Positions 18,254-26,177 of a stretch of 64,000 nucleotides of DNA are shown here, piece by piece. Position numbers and translations under genes: made by a program. Where the stretch lies: the NCBI RefSeq assembly GCF_001039005.1, contig NZ_LDWR01000038.1, positions 1-64,000 of the forward strand. Reading direction: 5' to 3'. This stretch comes from Burkholderia cepacia (GTDB lineage: Bacteria; Pseudomonadota; Gammaproteobacteria; Burkholderiales; Burkholderiaceae). The notes beneath the pieces are model-generated. The model saw nothing but the letters and a program-made list of their open reading frames with translations. It did no database searches and was not told the origin of the DNA. Each line of letters begins with the position of its first letter. The stretch's first letter is position 1.

Positions 18254-19391
18254 AGCGTTGGCGGCGCGCGCGTCCGGCGTGCGCCGTTCGGGGGCTGGCA
18301 GTGCGCGCGTGATGCGCGCGTACCGCCACGCGCGCCGCTGGGGCGTGCGTACCGTCACGGGCGCGGCGCTGGCCGGCGCGTGCGTGGCGGCCAGCTTCGT
18401 GGTTCCCGTCGAGTCCGCGCGCGCCGAAGGGCGCGCGCCGGCCACCTCGCCGATTCATCCGTCGCAAGTCCCGCCGCCCGGCATGAGCCTGCCGGGCTTC
18501 CACGCGCCCGCCGTGTCGGACGGCACGGTCGCGCGCGGCACGGTGCGCGTGCAGCCCGCGCGCATGCCGTTCTACGTCGCGACCAAGGGCAAGGTCACGC
18601 TCTACGTGCTCGGCACGCTGCACACGGGCGATCCGTCCGATTACCCGAGCGCGCAACCGTTCCGGCCGCGCATCCTCGCGGCGCTCGCCGCGTCGCCGAC
18701 GCTCGCGCTCGAGCTGTCGCCGGACGATCTGCTCGAATCGCAGGACGACGTGTCGAAGTACGGCATCTGTCGCTACCCGTGCCTGCAGCGCTTGCTGCCG
18801 GAGCCGCTGTGGCTGCGGCTCGCGGCGCGCCTGCACGGCAACCCGGCCGCGCTCGCCGAGATCCGCAAGATGCGGCCGTGGCTTGCGGCGCTCGTCGTCG
18901 AGACCTACGATTCGCTGTCGGCCGGCCTGCAGACCGAATACGGCACCGAGGCGCAACTGCAGAACGTGTTCCTGAAGAAAAAGGGCGGCCGCGTGATCGG
19001 GCTCGAGACGCTCGCCGAACAGATGCGCGCGTTCACCGGGCTCACGCTGGCCGAGCAGCGCGAGATGCTCGCGCAGGACATGGTGCAGACACCCGCGCAG
19101 AACGCCGACGACATCAAGTCGCTGCACCGGCTGTGGCGAATTGGCGACGCCGATGCGATCTCCGCATGGGCGGTCGCGAAGACCGAGCGGCTCGCGCGTT
19201 CGAAGGCGTTGTCGGCGTCGATCGACAACAAGATCGTGTACGAGCGCAACCGGCGCTTCGTTGCACGGATGACCGCAATCGCCGCGCCGAACCGGCCGCT
19301 GTTCGTCGCGATCGGCGCGCTGCACCTGGGCGGCCCGCGCGGCGTGCTCGAATTGTTGCGTCAACAAGGTTACAGCGTCGACGCGAACTGA
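18246..19391 (+). CDS. TraB/GumN family protein, coupled to the dpp operon
   Basis: Secreted protein of 381 residues with the TraB/GumN (erythromycin esterase-like, putative metalloprotease) fold. The diagnostic YVLGTLHTG block occurs near residue 121 and the second His-containing block IGALHLGG near the C-terminus (about 357), the usual paired GxxH motifs. A hydrophobic segment near residues 37-52, ending before ARA, is probably the signal peptide, with a long N-region. The start overlaps dppF by eight bases and has a very strong ribosome site (AGGGGAGG); a second ATG at 18312 would give a more conventional signal peptide. The link to peptide uptake is suggestive, but activity is unproven in this family. 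Confidence 0.85.
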
Positions 19392-19522
19392 ACATCGCCG
19401 TCGCGCCCGAACCGATCCTCCCCTGTTTGATCGACGCCGTCCGGATCGCGTCAAACGCCTGTATGGGCGTGCCATTCGATAAGGAAAACCCTCGATTCGT
19501 CGGAAAATAGCGTTTCAAACGA

Positions 19523-19552
19523 TTGACATCCCGTTCTGCCAATATCTATTCT
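19523..19552 (+). promoter_or_regulatory. Sigma-70 promoter match with no gene downstream
   Basis: A perfect -35 TTGACA at 19523-19528, an 18-base spacer and TATTCT at 19547-19552. No open reading frame follows on this strand before the terminator at 19905, so it probably drives a non-coding RNA. Confidence 0.5.
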
Positions 19553-19558
19553 TCGATC

Positions 19559-19911
19559 CACAAGTTGAAAAAATGAAAAGAATAGAAAAAGTTCTACGGG
19601 GTAGCAGAAAAGAAAGCGCGGGGTGAGCGCGTTGCCGGCACGTGGTGCACACGTGCCGGCCGCGGAAAGTGTCTGCATGTACGGCGGGGCCAATCATCGT
19701 CGGATAACAACAAGGCATGCAGGCCGACTTGCGAATAAGCAACGCTCCGTCGTCCAACCGGGGTAAGCAGTGAATCGGGCGGCGGCGGACGTTTTTTAAT
19801 CCGGAAGATTTTTCCGGTCACCGTCGAAAGACGGTTTCGGGGGGTGAATCGACAGACGGCGAAGCCGCAGCGATTGCGCCAACGGAAAAGCGCCACGAGG
19901 GCGCTTTTTTC
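19559..19911 (+). ncRNA. Candidate small RNA of about 350 nt (predicted)
   Basis: Inferred from a promoter match (19523-19552), structured sequence (an 11-bp perfect stem at 19634-19644/19650-19660, and a TCCGG/CCGGA hairpin around 19800-19816) and a terminator at its end. I cannot assign it to a known RNA family. The real 5' end could lie elsewhere. Alternatively, the terminator may only serve the neighbouring convergent genes. Confidence 0.35.
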
Positions 19912-19914
19912 TTT
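19886..19914 (+). terminator. Rho-independent terminator, probably bidirectional
   Basis: The stem AAAGCGCC/GGCGCTTT closes an ACGAG loop and is followed by a T-rich tract on the plus strand; AAAA on the other side allows use by the minus strand as well. It lies just past the 3' end of pxpA, between convergent units. Confidence 0.85.
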
Positions 19915-19958
19915 TGGGCGACGACATCGCGCATTGCGCGCGACACCACGGATAAGCG

Positions 19959-20723
19959 TCACGCGCCTTCGTCGGCCTGCAGCGCACCTGGCGCCACGAC
20001 ATCGACGCCGGCGGCCTCCAGCGCCGCCCGAATCCGCTTCGCGAACGCCAACGCATGCGGCCCGTCGCCGTGCAGGCAGACGGTCTGCGCATTCAGCGGC
20101 ACCCATTCGCCGCTCAGTGCACGCACCTGCCGGTTGCGCACCATGTCGAGCGTGCGCGCGAGCACCGCGTCTTCATCGTCGATCAGCGCGCCGGGCTGGC
20201 TGCGCGGCACGAGCGAGCCGTCCGCCCGGTAGCCGCGATCGGCGAACACTTCCTCCACCGCGGCGAGCCCCGCATGCCGCGCGGCCGCGACGAACACGCT
20301 GTTCGCGAGCCCGAACACCGCGAGCGACGGATCGAAATCGTGGATCGCGGACACCACCGCATCGGCGATCATCGGGTCGCGCGCGGCCTGGTTGTACAGC
20401 GCGCCGTGCGGCTTCACGTGCGCGATGCGCCCGCCTTCGGCCTGCGCGATCGCCGACAGCGCGCCGAGCTGGTACAGCACGCCGGCATAGATGTCGCCGG
20501 CCGGCAGCTGCATTTCCTTGCGGCCGAAATTCTCCGGATCGTGAAAGCTCGGGTGCGCGCCGATCGACACGCCTTTCTGCACGGCCCAGCGTACGCAATC
20601 GCGCATCGCATTGGCGCCGCCTGCATGCCACCCGCATGCGATGTTCGCCGACGTGACGAGGTCGAGCAGCGCCTCGTCAGATCCGCATCCTTCGCCGAGA
20701 TCGGCATTCAGATCGATTTCCAT
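19959..20723 (-). CDS. pxpA: 5-oxoprolinase subunit A (LamB/YcsF family)
   Basis: Cytosolic protein of 254 residues, the normal size for the LamB/YcsF family. It starts MEIDLNADLGEGCGSDEALL, the strongly conserved N-terminus, and contains NIACGWHAGGANAM, GAHPSFHDPENFGR and HVKPHGALYN, the usual His/Asp-rich blocks. With PxpB and PxpC it makes the bacterial ATP-dependent 5-oxoprolinase that opens pyroglutamate to glutamate. It is the last gene of pxpB-pxpC-pxpA. The longer open frame upstream runs into pxpC and is not used. Confidence 0.96.
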   Translation of the reverse strand: MEIDLNADLGEGCGSDEALLDLVTSANIACGWHAGGANAMRDCVRWAVQKGVSIGAHPSFHDPENFGRKEMQLPAGDIYAGVLYQLGALSAIAQAEGGRIAHVKPHGALYNQAARDPMIADAVVSAIHDFDPSLAVFGLANSVFVAAARHAGLAAVEEVFADRGYRADGSLVPRSQPGALIDDEDAVLARTLDMVRNRQVRALSGEWVPLNAQTVCLHGDGPHALAFAKRIRAALEAAGVDVVAPGALQADEGA

Positions 20724-20778
20724 GATGTTCCTCGTCCACTGATTGCGTGGCGCGTCTTTCGTACTGCTTCCGCCATTG

Positions 20779-21846
20779 TCACGCTGCGCGCGATTGCGCG
20801 CGGCGGCGCGCTTCCTCGCGCATGTCGATCGCGACGTCGATCTGCCGCAGATAGGCACGTTCTGCGATCAGGGCGGCGCGCGCGGCTTCGGGTGTCGTGC
20901 GCACGAAGCGGATCGGCAGGTTGAGCCGCGCCTGCGCAAGCTTCCACAGATCGGCGCGGATCACCGTGCCGATCTTCGGGTAGCCGCCGGTGGTCTGCGC
21001 GTCGTGCATCAGCACGATCGGCTGGCCGTTCGGCGGCACCTGGATCGTGCCGGGCAGCACCGCGTGCGACAGCAGCTCGACCGGCCGCTCGCGCACGAGC
21101 TCCGCGCCGGCGAGGCGATAGCCCATCCGGTTGCTGTTCGCGGTGACGAGCCACTCCTCGTCCCAGAACGCCTGCTGCGAATCGGCCGCGAACGACGCGT
21201 AGTCGGGGCCCGGCAGCACGCGCACGGGCATCGCCCACGGCGCATGCGCGGGGCGGTGCCGGCGCGGCGGCTCGTCGATGCGCACGAACGCGCACCACGC
21301 GGGCGCCTTTACGCCGAATTCGGGCGCATCGGCCGCGAGGCAGCCCGCGCCGGCCGGCGGCACACCGACCGGGAGCCGATCGCCGTCGCGCAGCGTGCGG
21401 CCGCCGAGGCCGCCGAAGCGCGACGCGAGATCGGTGCTGCGCGAGCCGAGCATCGGCAGCACGTCGATGCCGCCCGCGATGCACAGATAGCCGCGCATTC
21501 CGCGTTTCGCGGCCGGCAGCACGAGCGTCTGCCCGGCGTCGACCGGCAGGCTCCACCACGAATACACGCGCTCGCCGTCGAGCGTCGCGCCGAACTCGGT
21601 GCCGGTGATTGCGATGCGGGTGGCCCGCGTGAAGCGGAAGGCGGCCGGGCCGATCGTGATCTCGACGGCCGCCGCGTCGGGGCGGTTGCCGACGAGCCGG
21701 TTGCCGACCTCGAGCGCGAGGCCGTCGAGCGCGCCGCCCTGCGCGACGCCGAGATGGCGCGCGCCGCGGCGCCCGAGATCCTGCACGGTCGACAGCGGGC
21801 CGGCCCGCAACACTTCGATGGTGCCCGGTGCGTTGCTCTGGGTCAT
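20779..21846 (-). CDS. pxpC: 5-oxoprolinase subunit C (biotin-dependent carboxyltransferase-like, KipA family)
   Basis: Protein of 355 residues of the KipA/urea-carboxylase-related family. The opening IEVLRAGPLSTVQDLGRRG and the later MPVRVLPGPDYASF and NSNRMGYRL segments are characteristic. It works with PxpB and PxpA in ATP-dependent cleavage of 5-oxoproline in the cytosol. Its start overlaps the end of pxpB by four bases, so translation is coupled, and pxpA follows 55 bases later. The last 15 residues are Arg/Ala-rich and look non-essential. Confidence 0.95.
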   Translation of the reverse strand: MTQSNAPGTIEVLRAGPLSTVQDLGRRGARHLGVAQGGALDGLALEVGNRLVGNRPDAAAVEITIGPAAFRFTRATRIAITGTEFGATLDGERVYSWWSLPVDAGQTLVLPAAKRGMRGYLCIAGGIDVLPMLGSRSTDLASRFGGLGGRTLRDGDRLPVGVPPAGAGCLAADAPEFGVKAPAWCAFVRIDEPPRRHRPAHAPWAMPVRVLPGPDYASFAADSQQAFWDEEWLVTANSNRMGYRLAGAELVRERPVELLSHAVLPGTIQVPPNGQPIVLMHDAQTTGGYPKIGTVIRADLWKLAQARLNLPIRFVRTTPEAARAALIAERAYLRQIDVAIDMREEARRRAQSRAA

Positions 21847-22499
21847 CGTGCGTCGACTCCCGCAATGGTGAAGCGCACGCGGTCGCCGGGCAGCAGCAGC
21901 GTCGGCTGCGGCCGCGCCGGATCGAACAGCACGCGCGACGTGCGGCCGATCAGTTGCCAGCCGCCGGGCGACGTGGCCGGGTAGATGCCCGTCTGCGCGC
22001 CGCCGATGCCGACCGAGCCGGCCGGCACCTCGAGACGCGGCGCCGCGCGGCGCGGCGTGTGCAGCGACGCATCGAGGCCGCCCAGATACGCGAAGCCCGG
22101 CTGGAAGCCGACGAAGAACACGACGTATTCGCCGGCAACATGGCGCGCGACGACCTCGTCGGCCGACAGGCCCGTGTGCGCGGCGACGGCCGGCAGGTCG
22201 GGCCCGGCGGCGCCGCCGTACTCGACCGGGATCTCGACGTCGCGGCCGTCGGCATGCTCGACGTCGGCGGTTTCCCACGCGTCGCGCAGCGCCGGCGTGA
22301 GCGACGCGGCCGTCGCGGCGAGCGGGTCGAAGACGATGGTCAGGTTGTTCATGCCCGGCACGACGTCGATCACGTCGGGCCACGCGCGCGCGGCCTCGGC
22401 AACGGCCCAGACGCGGCGCTGGCAATCAAGCGTGGCGGGCGGCGGCACCTCACAGACGAGGGCGGCATCGCCGAGCGGATAAATGCGGGGTTGCGTCAT
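21843..22499 (-). CDS. pxpB: 5-oxoprolinase subunit B (KipI family)
   Basis: Protein of 218 residues of the KipI/PxpB family. It shows IYPLGDAALVCEV at the N-terminus, VVPGMNNLTIVFDP mid-protein and VFFVGFQPGFAYLGGLD toward the C-terminus, all hallmarks of the family. First gene of the pxpBCA operon. In Bacillus the homologue was first known as a kinase inhibitor, but in proteobacteria this gene order points to 5-oxoprolinase. A divergent winged-helix regulator starts 148 bases away and may control the operon. Confidence 0.95.
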   Translation of the reverse strand: MTQPRIYPLGDAALVCEVPPPATLDCQRRVWAVAEAARAWPDVIDVVPGMNNLTIVFDPLAATAASLTPALRDAWETADVEHADGRDVEIPVEYGGAAGPDLPAVAAHTGLSADEVVARHVAGEYVVFFVGFQPGFAYLGGLDASLHTPRRAAPRLEVPAGSVGIGGAQTGIYPATSPGGWQLIGRTSRVLFDPARPQPTLLLPGDRVRFTIAGVDAR

Positions 22500-22647
22500 C
22501 GGACTGGCACGGTTCGGACGGCAATGTTAGCGCACATTGTCAATAAGATATCGATAACTTCCCAATAAGCGTTTTCGCCTAGCCCGTACACCGGGGCTTC
22601 TGACGTACACTCGGCAAACCCTGACATCCTGCTTGCGCCGCCCTTCC

Positions 22648-23160
22648 ATGAAGCGTCCTCCGACCAAGATCGTGTCATCCGAACACCTCGTTTCCGATTC
22701 GAGCGCGGAGCTGTCGGAGCTCGAATACGGGCTCATCATGGCCGGCAACGCGTTCAACCGCTGGATGGTGCGCTGCATGTCGGCAGCCGGCGCGAAGGAC
22801 ATGACGGCGGTCGAGGTGTCGCTGCTGCACCACGTCAGCCATCGCGAACGCAAGAAGAAGCTCGCCGACATCTGCTTCGTGCTCAATATCGAGGATACGC
22901 ACGTCGCGACCTATGCGCTGAAAAAACTGATCGCCCGCGGCTATGTGAAGAGCGAGAAGAGCGGCAAGGAAGTGTTCTTCTTCGCGACCGACGCCGGCCG
23001 CGACCTGTGCCTGAAGTATCGCGAGGTGCGCGAGCACTGCCTGATCGAGACGCTGAAGGACAGCGGGCTCACCAACGCGCAGATCGGCGACGCGGCGCAG
23101 TTGCTGCGCCACGCGTCGGGCCTGTACGACACGGCCGCGCGCGCGGCGGCGTCGCTGTAA
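22648..23160 (+). CDS. Winged-helix (MarR-like) transcriptional regulator
   Basis: DNA-binding protein of 170 residues. The central part (EVSLLHHVSHRERKKKLADI, then TYALKKLIARGYVKSE) fits a MarR-type winged helix: a helix-turn-helix, then a recognition helix and a Lys/Gly wing near 102-118. N- and C-terminal helices probably dimerise. The ATG giving MKRPPTKIV is preferred to a TTG five codons upstream. It is divergent from pxpB with a 148-base spacer containing an AT-rich stretch (22536-22559), so control of the 5-oxoprolinase operon is plausible but unproven. Confidence 0.85.
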   Translation: MKRPPTKIVSSEHLVSDSSAELSELEYGLIMAGNAFNRWMVRCMSAAGAKDMTAVEVSLLHHVSHRERKKKLADICFVLNIEDTHVATYALKKLIARGYVKSEKSGKEVFFFATDAGRDLCLKYREVREHCLIETLKDSGLTNAQIGDAAQLLRHASGLYDTAARAAASL

Positions 23161-23234
23161 ACGATTGCGGAAATAATTGCGCGCGGCCAGGCGCCGACGG
23201 GCGTGTAGCGACGACCGTGGCGCCGCGCGCCGCG

Positions 23235-23843
23235 TCATCCGGCGGCCGGGTAGAGCGCGCCGTCGGTCACGATCCAGCGCAGCGCGAGATCATGCGTTTC
23301 GGCAGGCAGCGCATCGACGCGGCACGCTTCATAGGCGATGCCGACCGTCACGGGCAGCGCGTCGCCCGGCCACGCGGCGAGCGTGCGGTCGTAGTAGCCG
23401 CCGCCGTAGCCGAGCCGGTAGCGCTGCGGATCGAATCCCAGACAGGGAATCAGCAACAGGTCGGGCACGACGTCGATTCCCGACGCCGGTTCCGGAATCC
23501 GGTGATGACCTTCGCGCATCGGCGTGTGCGCATCCCACGCATGGAACGCGAGTGGCGCATGCCGTTCGCCGATCACCGGCAGCGCGGCGCGCCGGCCCGC
23601 GCCCGCCGCGCACCAGGCGAGCACCGCATCGCGCGCATCGAATTCGCCCGGCAGCGGCCAGTAGAACCCCACCGAGCGCGGCGCGATCCGCTCGAGCAGC
23701 ATGCGCAGCCGCGCGTCGAGCGCGGCGTTCGCGGCGGGTTGCGACGCGGCGTCGCGGCGCGCGCCGGACAGTGTTTTGCGCAGCGCAACCTTCGGGTTCG
23801 GCACAGGGTTGCGTGCTATGCTTTCGCTCAATTCGTGCTCCAT
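23235..23843 (-). CDS. ygfA: 5-formyltetrahydrofolate cyclo-ligase
   Basis: Cytosolic enzyme of 202 residues that converts 5-formyl-THF to 5,10-methenyl-THF using ATP. The substrate-binding block near residues 47-68 and the C-terminal signature LGYGGGYYDRTLA are present, as is VALRKTLSGARRD at 19-31, which marks the true N-terminal region. The start codon is only 8 bases from the start of the divergent transglycosylase gene, so both promoters must lie within the other gene's coding sequence. In many proteobacteria ygfA follows 6S RNA; I see no such RNA here. Confidence 0.93.
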   Translation of the reverse strand: MEHELSESIARNPVPNPKVALRKTLSGARRDAASQPAANAALDARLRMLLERIAPRSVGFYWPLPGEFDARDAVLAWCAAGAGRRAALPVIGERHAPLAFHAWDAHTPMREGHHRIPEPASGIDVVPDLLLIPCLGFDPQRYRLGYGGGYYDRTLAAWPGDALPVTVGIAYEACRVDALPAETHDLALRWIVTDGALYPAAG

Positions 23844-23851
23844 TCAAAACG

Positions 23852-25804
23852 ATGTCGAACAGCCTTTTTCGAGTATATCGCGCGGTCGCGCTGACGCTTT
23901 CCGCTGCCGCGCTGGTCGCGGGCACGGCCGCGTGCGCGGCACCGGCCGACGACACGGTCGCCGGGGATGACCAGACCTTCGTGCAGCTTCGCGAAGCCGC
24001 GCGCCGCAACGACGCCGCGAAAGCCGCGCAGCTCGCGTCGACGATCCCGAACTATCCGGTACCGTCCTACGTCGAGTATTTCCAGATCAAGCCGCAGCTG
24101 TTCGATTCGACGGGCCGCGCGCGCGTCGATGCGCCGGACGCGCCCGTGCAGTCGTTCCTGCAGCGCTACGACGGCCAGGCGATCGCCGACCGCCTGCGCA
24201 ACGACTACCTGCTCGTGCTCGGCGCGCGCCACGACTGGCGCAGCTTCGACGATCAATACAAGCGCTTCGTGCTCGACGACGACACGCAGGTCAAGTGCTA
24301 CGCGCTCGAATCGCGCGCGGCGCGCGGCGAGAACGTCGCCGAGGCGGCGCGCGCGCTGCTCGTCGAGCCGAAGAACTATGGCGACGCGTGCGTCGACCTG
24401 ATCACCGCGCTCACGGTCAACCAGCAGTTCACGAACGACGACGTGTGGCAGCAGGCGCGCCTCGCGTACGAGCAGAACTACACGACGCTCGGCGGCAAGA
24501 TCGTCGACGCGCTCGGCCCGCGCCCGGCCGGCTTCGACCAGGCGACGAGCGCGCCGCCGCTGTACCTCGCGCGCGGCGTCGGCCCCGACGCGGCGTCGCA
24601 CCAGCTCGCGCTGATCGCGCTCGGCCGCATGGCGCGCAACGATCCGGACGCGGCCGCCGGGATGCTGACGTCGGTCGCCGGCTCGCTCACGAAGCAGGAG
24701 CAGGCGATCGCGTGGGGCGCGATCGGCTACCAGGGCGCGATCAAGCGCTCGCCGCTCGCGTCGGTCTGGTATGCGAAATCCGCGAATGCGCCGCTGTCGA
24801 ACCCGGGCTACGAATGGCGCACGCGCGCCGCGCTGCTCGCCGGAAACTGGCCGATGGTGCGCTGGTCGATCGAGCAGATGCCGCCGTCGCTGCGCGACGA
24901 TCCGGCATGGATCTACTGGCATGCGCGCGCGCTCAAGCAGAGCGGCGACACGCTGCAGGCGAACCAGGAATTCGAGCAGGTCGCGGGCCAGTTCAACTTC
25001 TACGGGCAGCTCGCCGGCGAAGAGCTCGGCCAGCGCACGACGATCCCGCCGCGCACGAAGGTGAGCGACGCCGAGATCGACGCGATGAGCAAGATTCCGG
25101 GCTTCGCGCTCGCGCAGCGCTTCTTCGCGCTGAACCTGCGCCTTGAAGGCAACCGAGAATGGAACTGGCCGCTGCGCGGGATGACCGATCGCCAGCTGCT
25201 CGCGGCCGCCGAGTACGGCAAGCGCGTCGAGCTGCTCGACCGCACGGTCAACACGGCCGACCGCACGAAGGCCGAGCACGACTTCACGCTGCGCTACCCG
25301 TCGCCGTACCGCAACATCGTCGAGCGCTATGCGCAGTCGACCGGCCTCGACGTCGAATGGGCGTACGGGCTGATCCGCCAGGAATCGCGTTTCATCACGA
25401 GCGCACGTTCGTCGGTGGGCGCGGGCGGGCTGATGCAACTGATGCCGGCGACGGCGCAGATGGTCGCGAAGAAGCTCGGCATGGGCACGATCACGCGCGC
25501 GCAGATGCACGACATCGATACCAACATCCAGCTCGGCACCTGGTATCTGGGGGACATCTACAATAACTTCGACAGCTCGCCGGTGCTGGCCACCGCCGGC
25601 TACAACGCGGGCCCGGGCCGGCCGCGCCAGTGGCGCCAGGTGTTGACGCAGCCGGTCGAAGGCGCGATCTTCGCGGAGACGATTCCGTTCAACGAGACGC
25701 GCGACTACGTGAAGAACGTGTTGTCGAATACCGTCTACTACGCGGCGCTCTTCGAGGGCAAACCGCAGTCGTTGAAGAAACGTCTAGGCATGATTTCGCC
25801 CTGA
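23852..25804 (+). CDS. slt: Soluble lytic murein transglycosylase (Slt70-like)
   Basis: Periplasmic peptidoglycan-cleaving enzyme of 650 residues. A signal peptide of about 30 residues ends around GTAACA; a long alpha-helical superhelix (residues ~40-470) carries the U-shaped domain of Slt70; the C-terminal SLT domain follows. The catalytic Glu511 lies in YGLIRQESRF, followed by SSVGAGGLMQLMPATA and ATAGYNAGPGRPRQW, the standard Slt motifs. It produces anhydromuropeptides during wall turnover. A terminator lies just downstream, immediately followed by a repeat element. Confidence 0.95.
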   Translation: MSNSLFRVYRAVALTLSAAALVAGTAACAAPADDTVAGDDQTFVQLREAARRNDAAKAAQLASTIPNYPVPSYVEYFQIKPQLFDSTGRARVDAPDAPVQSFLQRYDGQAIADRLRNDYLLVLGARHDWRSFDDQYKRFVLDDDTQVKCYALESRAARGENVAEAARALLVEPKNYGDACVDLITALTVNQQFTNDDVWQQARLAYEQNYTTLGGKIVDALGPRPAGFDQATSAPPLYLARGVGPDAASHQLALIALGRMARNDPDAAAGMLTSVAGSLTKQEQAIAWGAIGYQGAIKRSPLASVWYAKSANAPLSNPGYEWRTRAALLAGNWPMVRWSIEQMPPSLRDDPAWIYWHARALKQSGDTLQANQEFEQVAGQFNFYGQLAGEELGQRTTIPPRTKVSDAEIDAMSKIPGFALAQRFFALNLRLEGNREWNWPLRGMTDRQLLAAAEYGKRVELLDRTVNTADRTKAEHDFTLRYPSPYRNIVERYAQSTGLDVEWAYGLIRQESRFITSARSSVGAGGLMQLMPATAQMVAKKLGMGTITRAQMHDIDTNIQLGTWYLGDIYNNFDSSPVLATAGYNAGPGRPRQWRQVLTQPVEGAIFAETIPFNETRDYVKNVLSNTVYYAALFEGKPQSLKKRLGMISP

Positions 25805-25816
25805 TCCGCAATCTTC

Positions 25817-25848
25817 ACACTGCCGCGCGAGACGCGGCAGTGTTCTTA
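25817..25848 (+). terminator. Terminator of slt
   Basis: An 11-bp perfect stem (ACACTGCCGCG/CGCGGCAGTGT) with a 5-base loop, followed by TTCTT. It lies 13 bases after the slt stop codon, and the repeat element begins within two bases of its T-rich tail. Confidence 0.85.
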
Positions 25849-25849
25849 A

Positions 25850-26163
25850 GGGCCTGTTCACGCTAATAACGGACTTGCGAACGTGCCTTGCCGGTCGTCC
25901 CCCAAGGGGACTTCCTTCGGGGCGCGTGCAAGAAGCAAGGAGCGCCGTTTGGCCGAGCCAAACAAGCGACGCGCGACGCCGCAATGCGGCCGGCAAGGCA
26001 CGTTCCCCTGACCGGGAAAAAGTCATAAATGGGGCTGGCCGCCAGAAGGGCCGATCGCTGCGTCATGCTCCTTGCGAATACGTCGAGTATTCGCTTCGTC
26101 GCAGTCCTTGCGCTCGGTCCTTCTGGCGGCCAGCGCAAGTCCGTTATTAGCGTGAACAGGCCC
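25850..26163 (+). repeat. Three-way-junction palindromic element, copy 2 (314 bp)
   Basis: Perfect 30-bp terminal inverted repeats (25850-25879, 26134-26163; GGGCCTGTTCACGCTAATAA onward) enclose two arms. Arm B pairs 25879-25894 with 25990-26005 (16 bp, perfect), with inner hairpin GTTTGGC/GCCAAAC at 25947-25963. Arm A pairs 26034-26049 with 26119-26134 (16 bp, perfect), with GCGAATAC/GTATTCGC at 26074-26094. A TA follows the right end; the left end has TTAA. It fills the gap between the slt terminator and the next gene, whose start codon is 14 bases past the element, so it must hold or be crossed by that gene's promoter. Confidence 0.93.
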
Positions 26164-26177
26164 TAGGAGTCCCGAAC

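Larger units (their letters stand above)
19392..19958. other. 567-bp intergenic region between convergent genes, with a possible small RNA
   Basis: No protein gene is credible. The region holds a good plus-strand promoter match at 19523-19552, an 11-bp perfect hairpin at 19634-19660, and a terminator at 19886-19914. Part of it (about 19500-19620) is AT-rich compared with its surroundings. Together these suggest an untranslated transcript (separate entry). Confidence 0.55.

Noticed and set aside
23161..23234. 6S RNA next to ygfA, as in many proteobacteria
   Set aside because: The gap is only 74 bases downstream of ygfA, and the upstream side has an 8-base spacer; there is no room for a 180-nt RNA.
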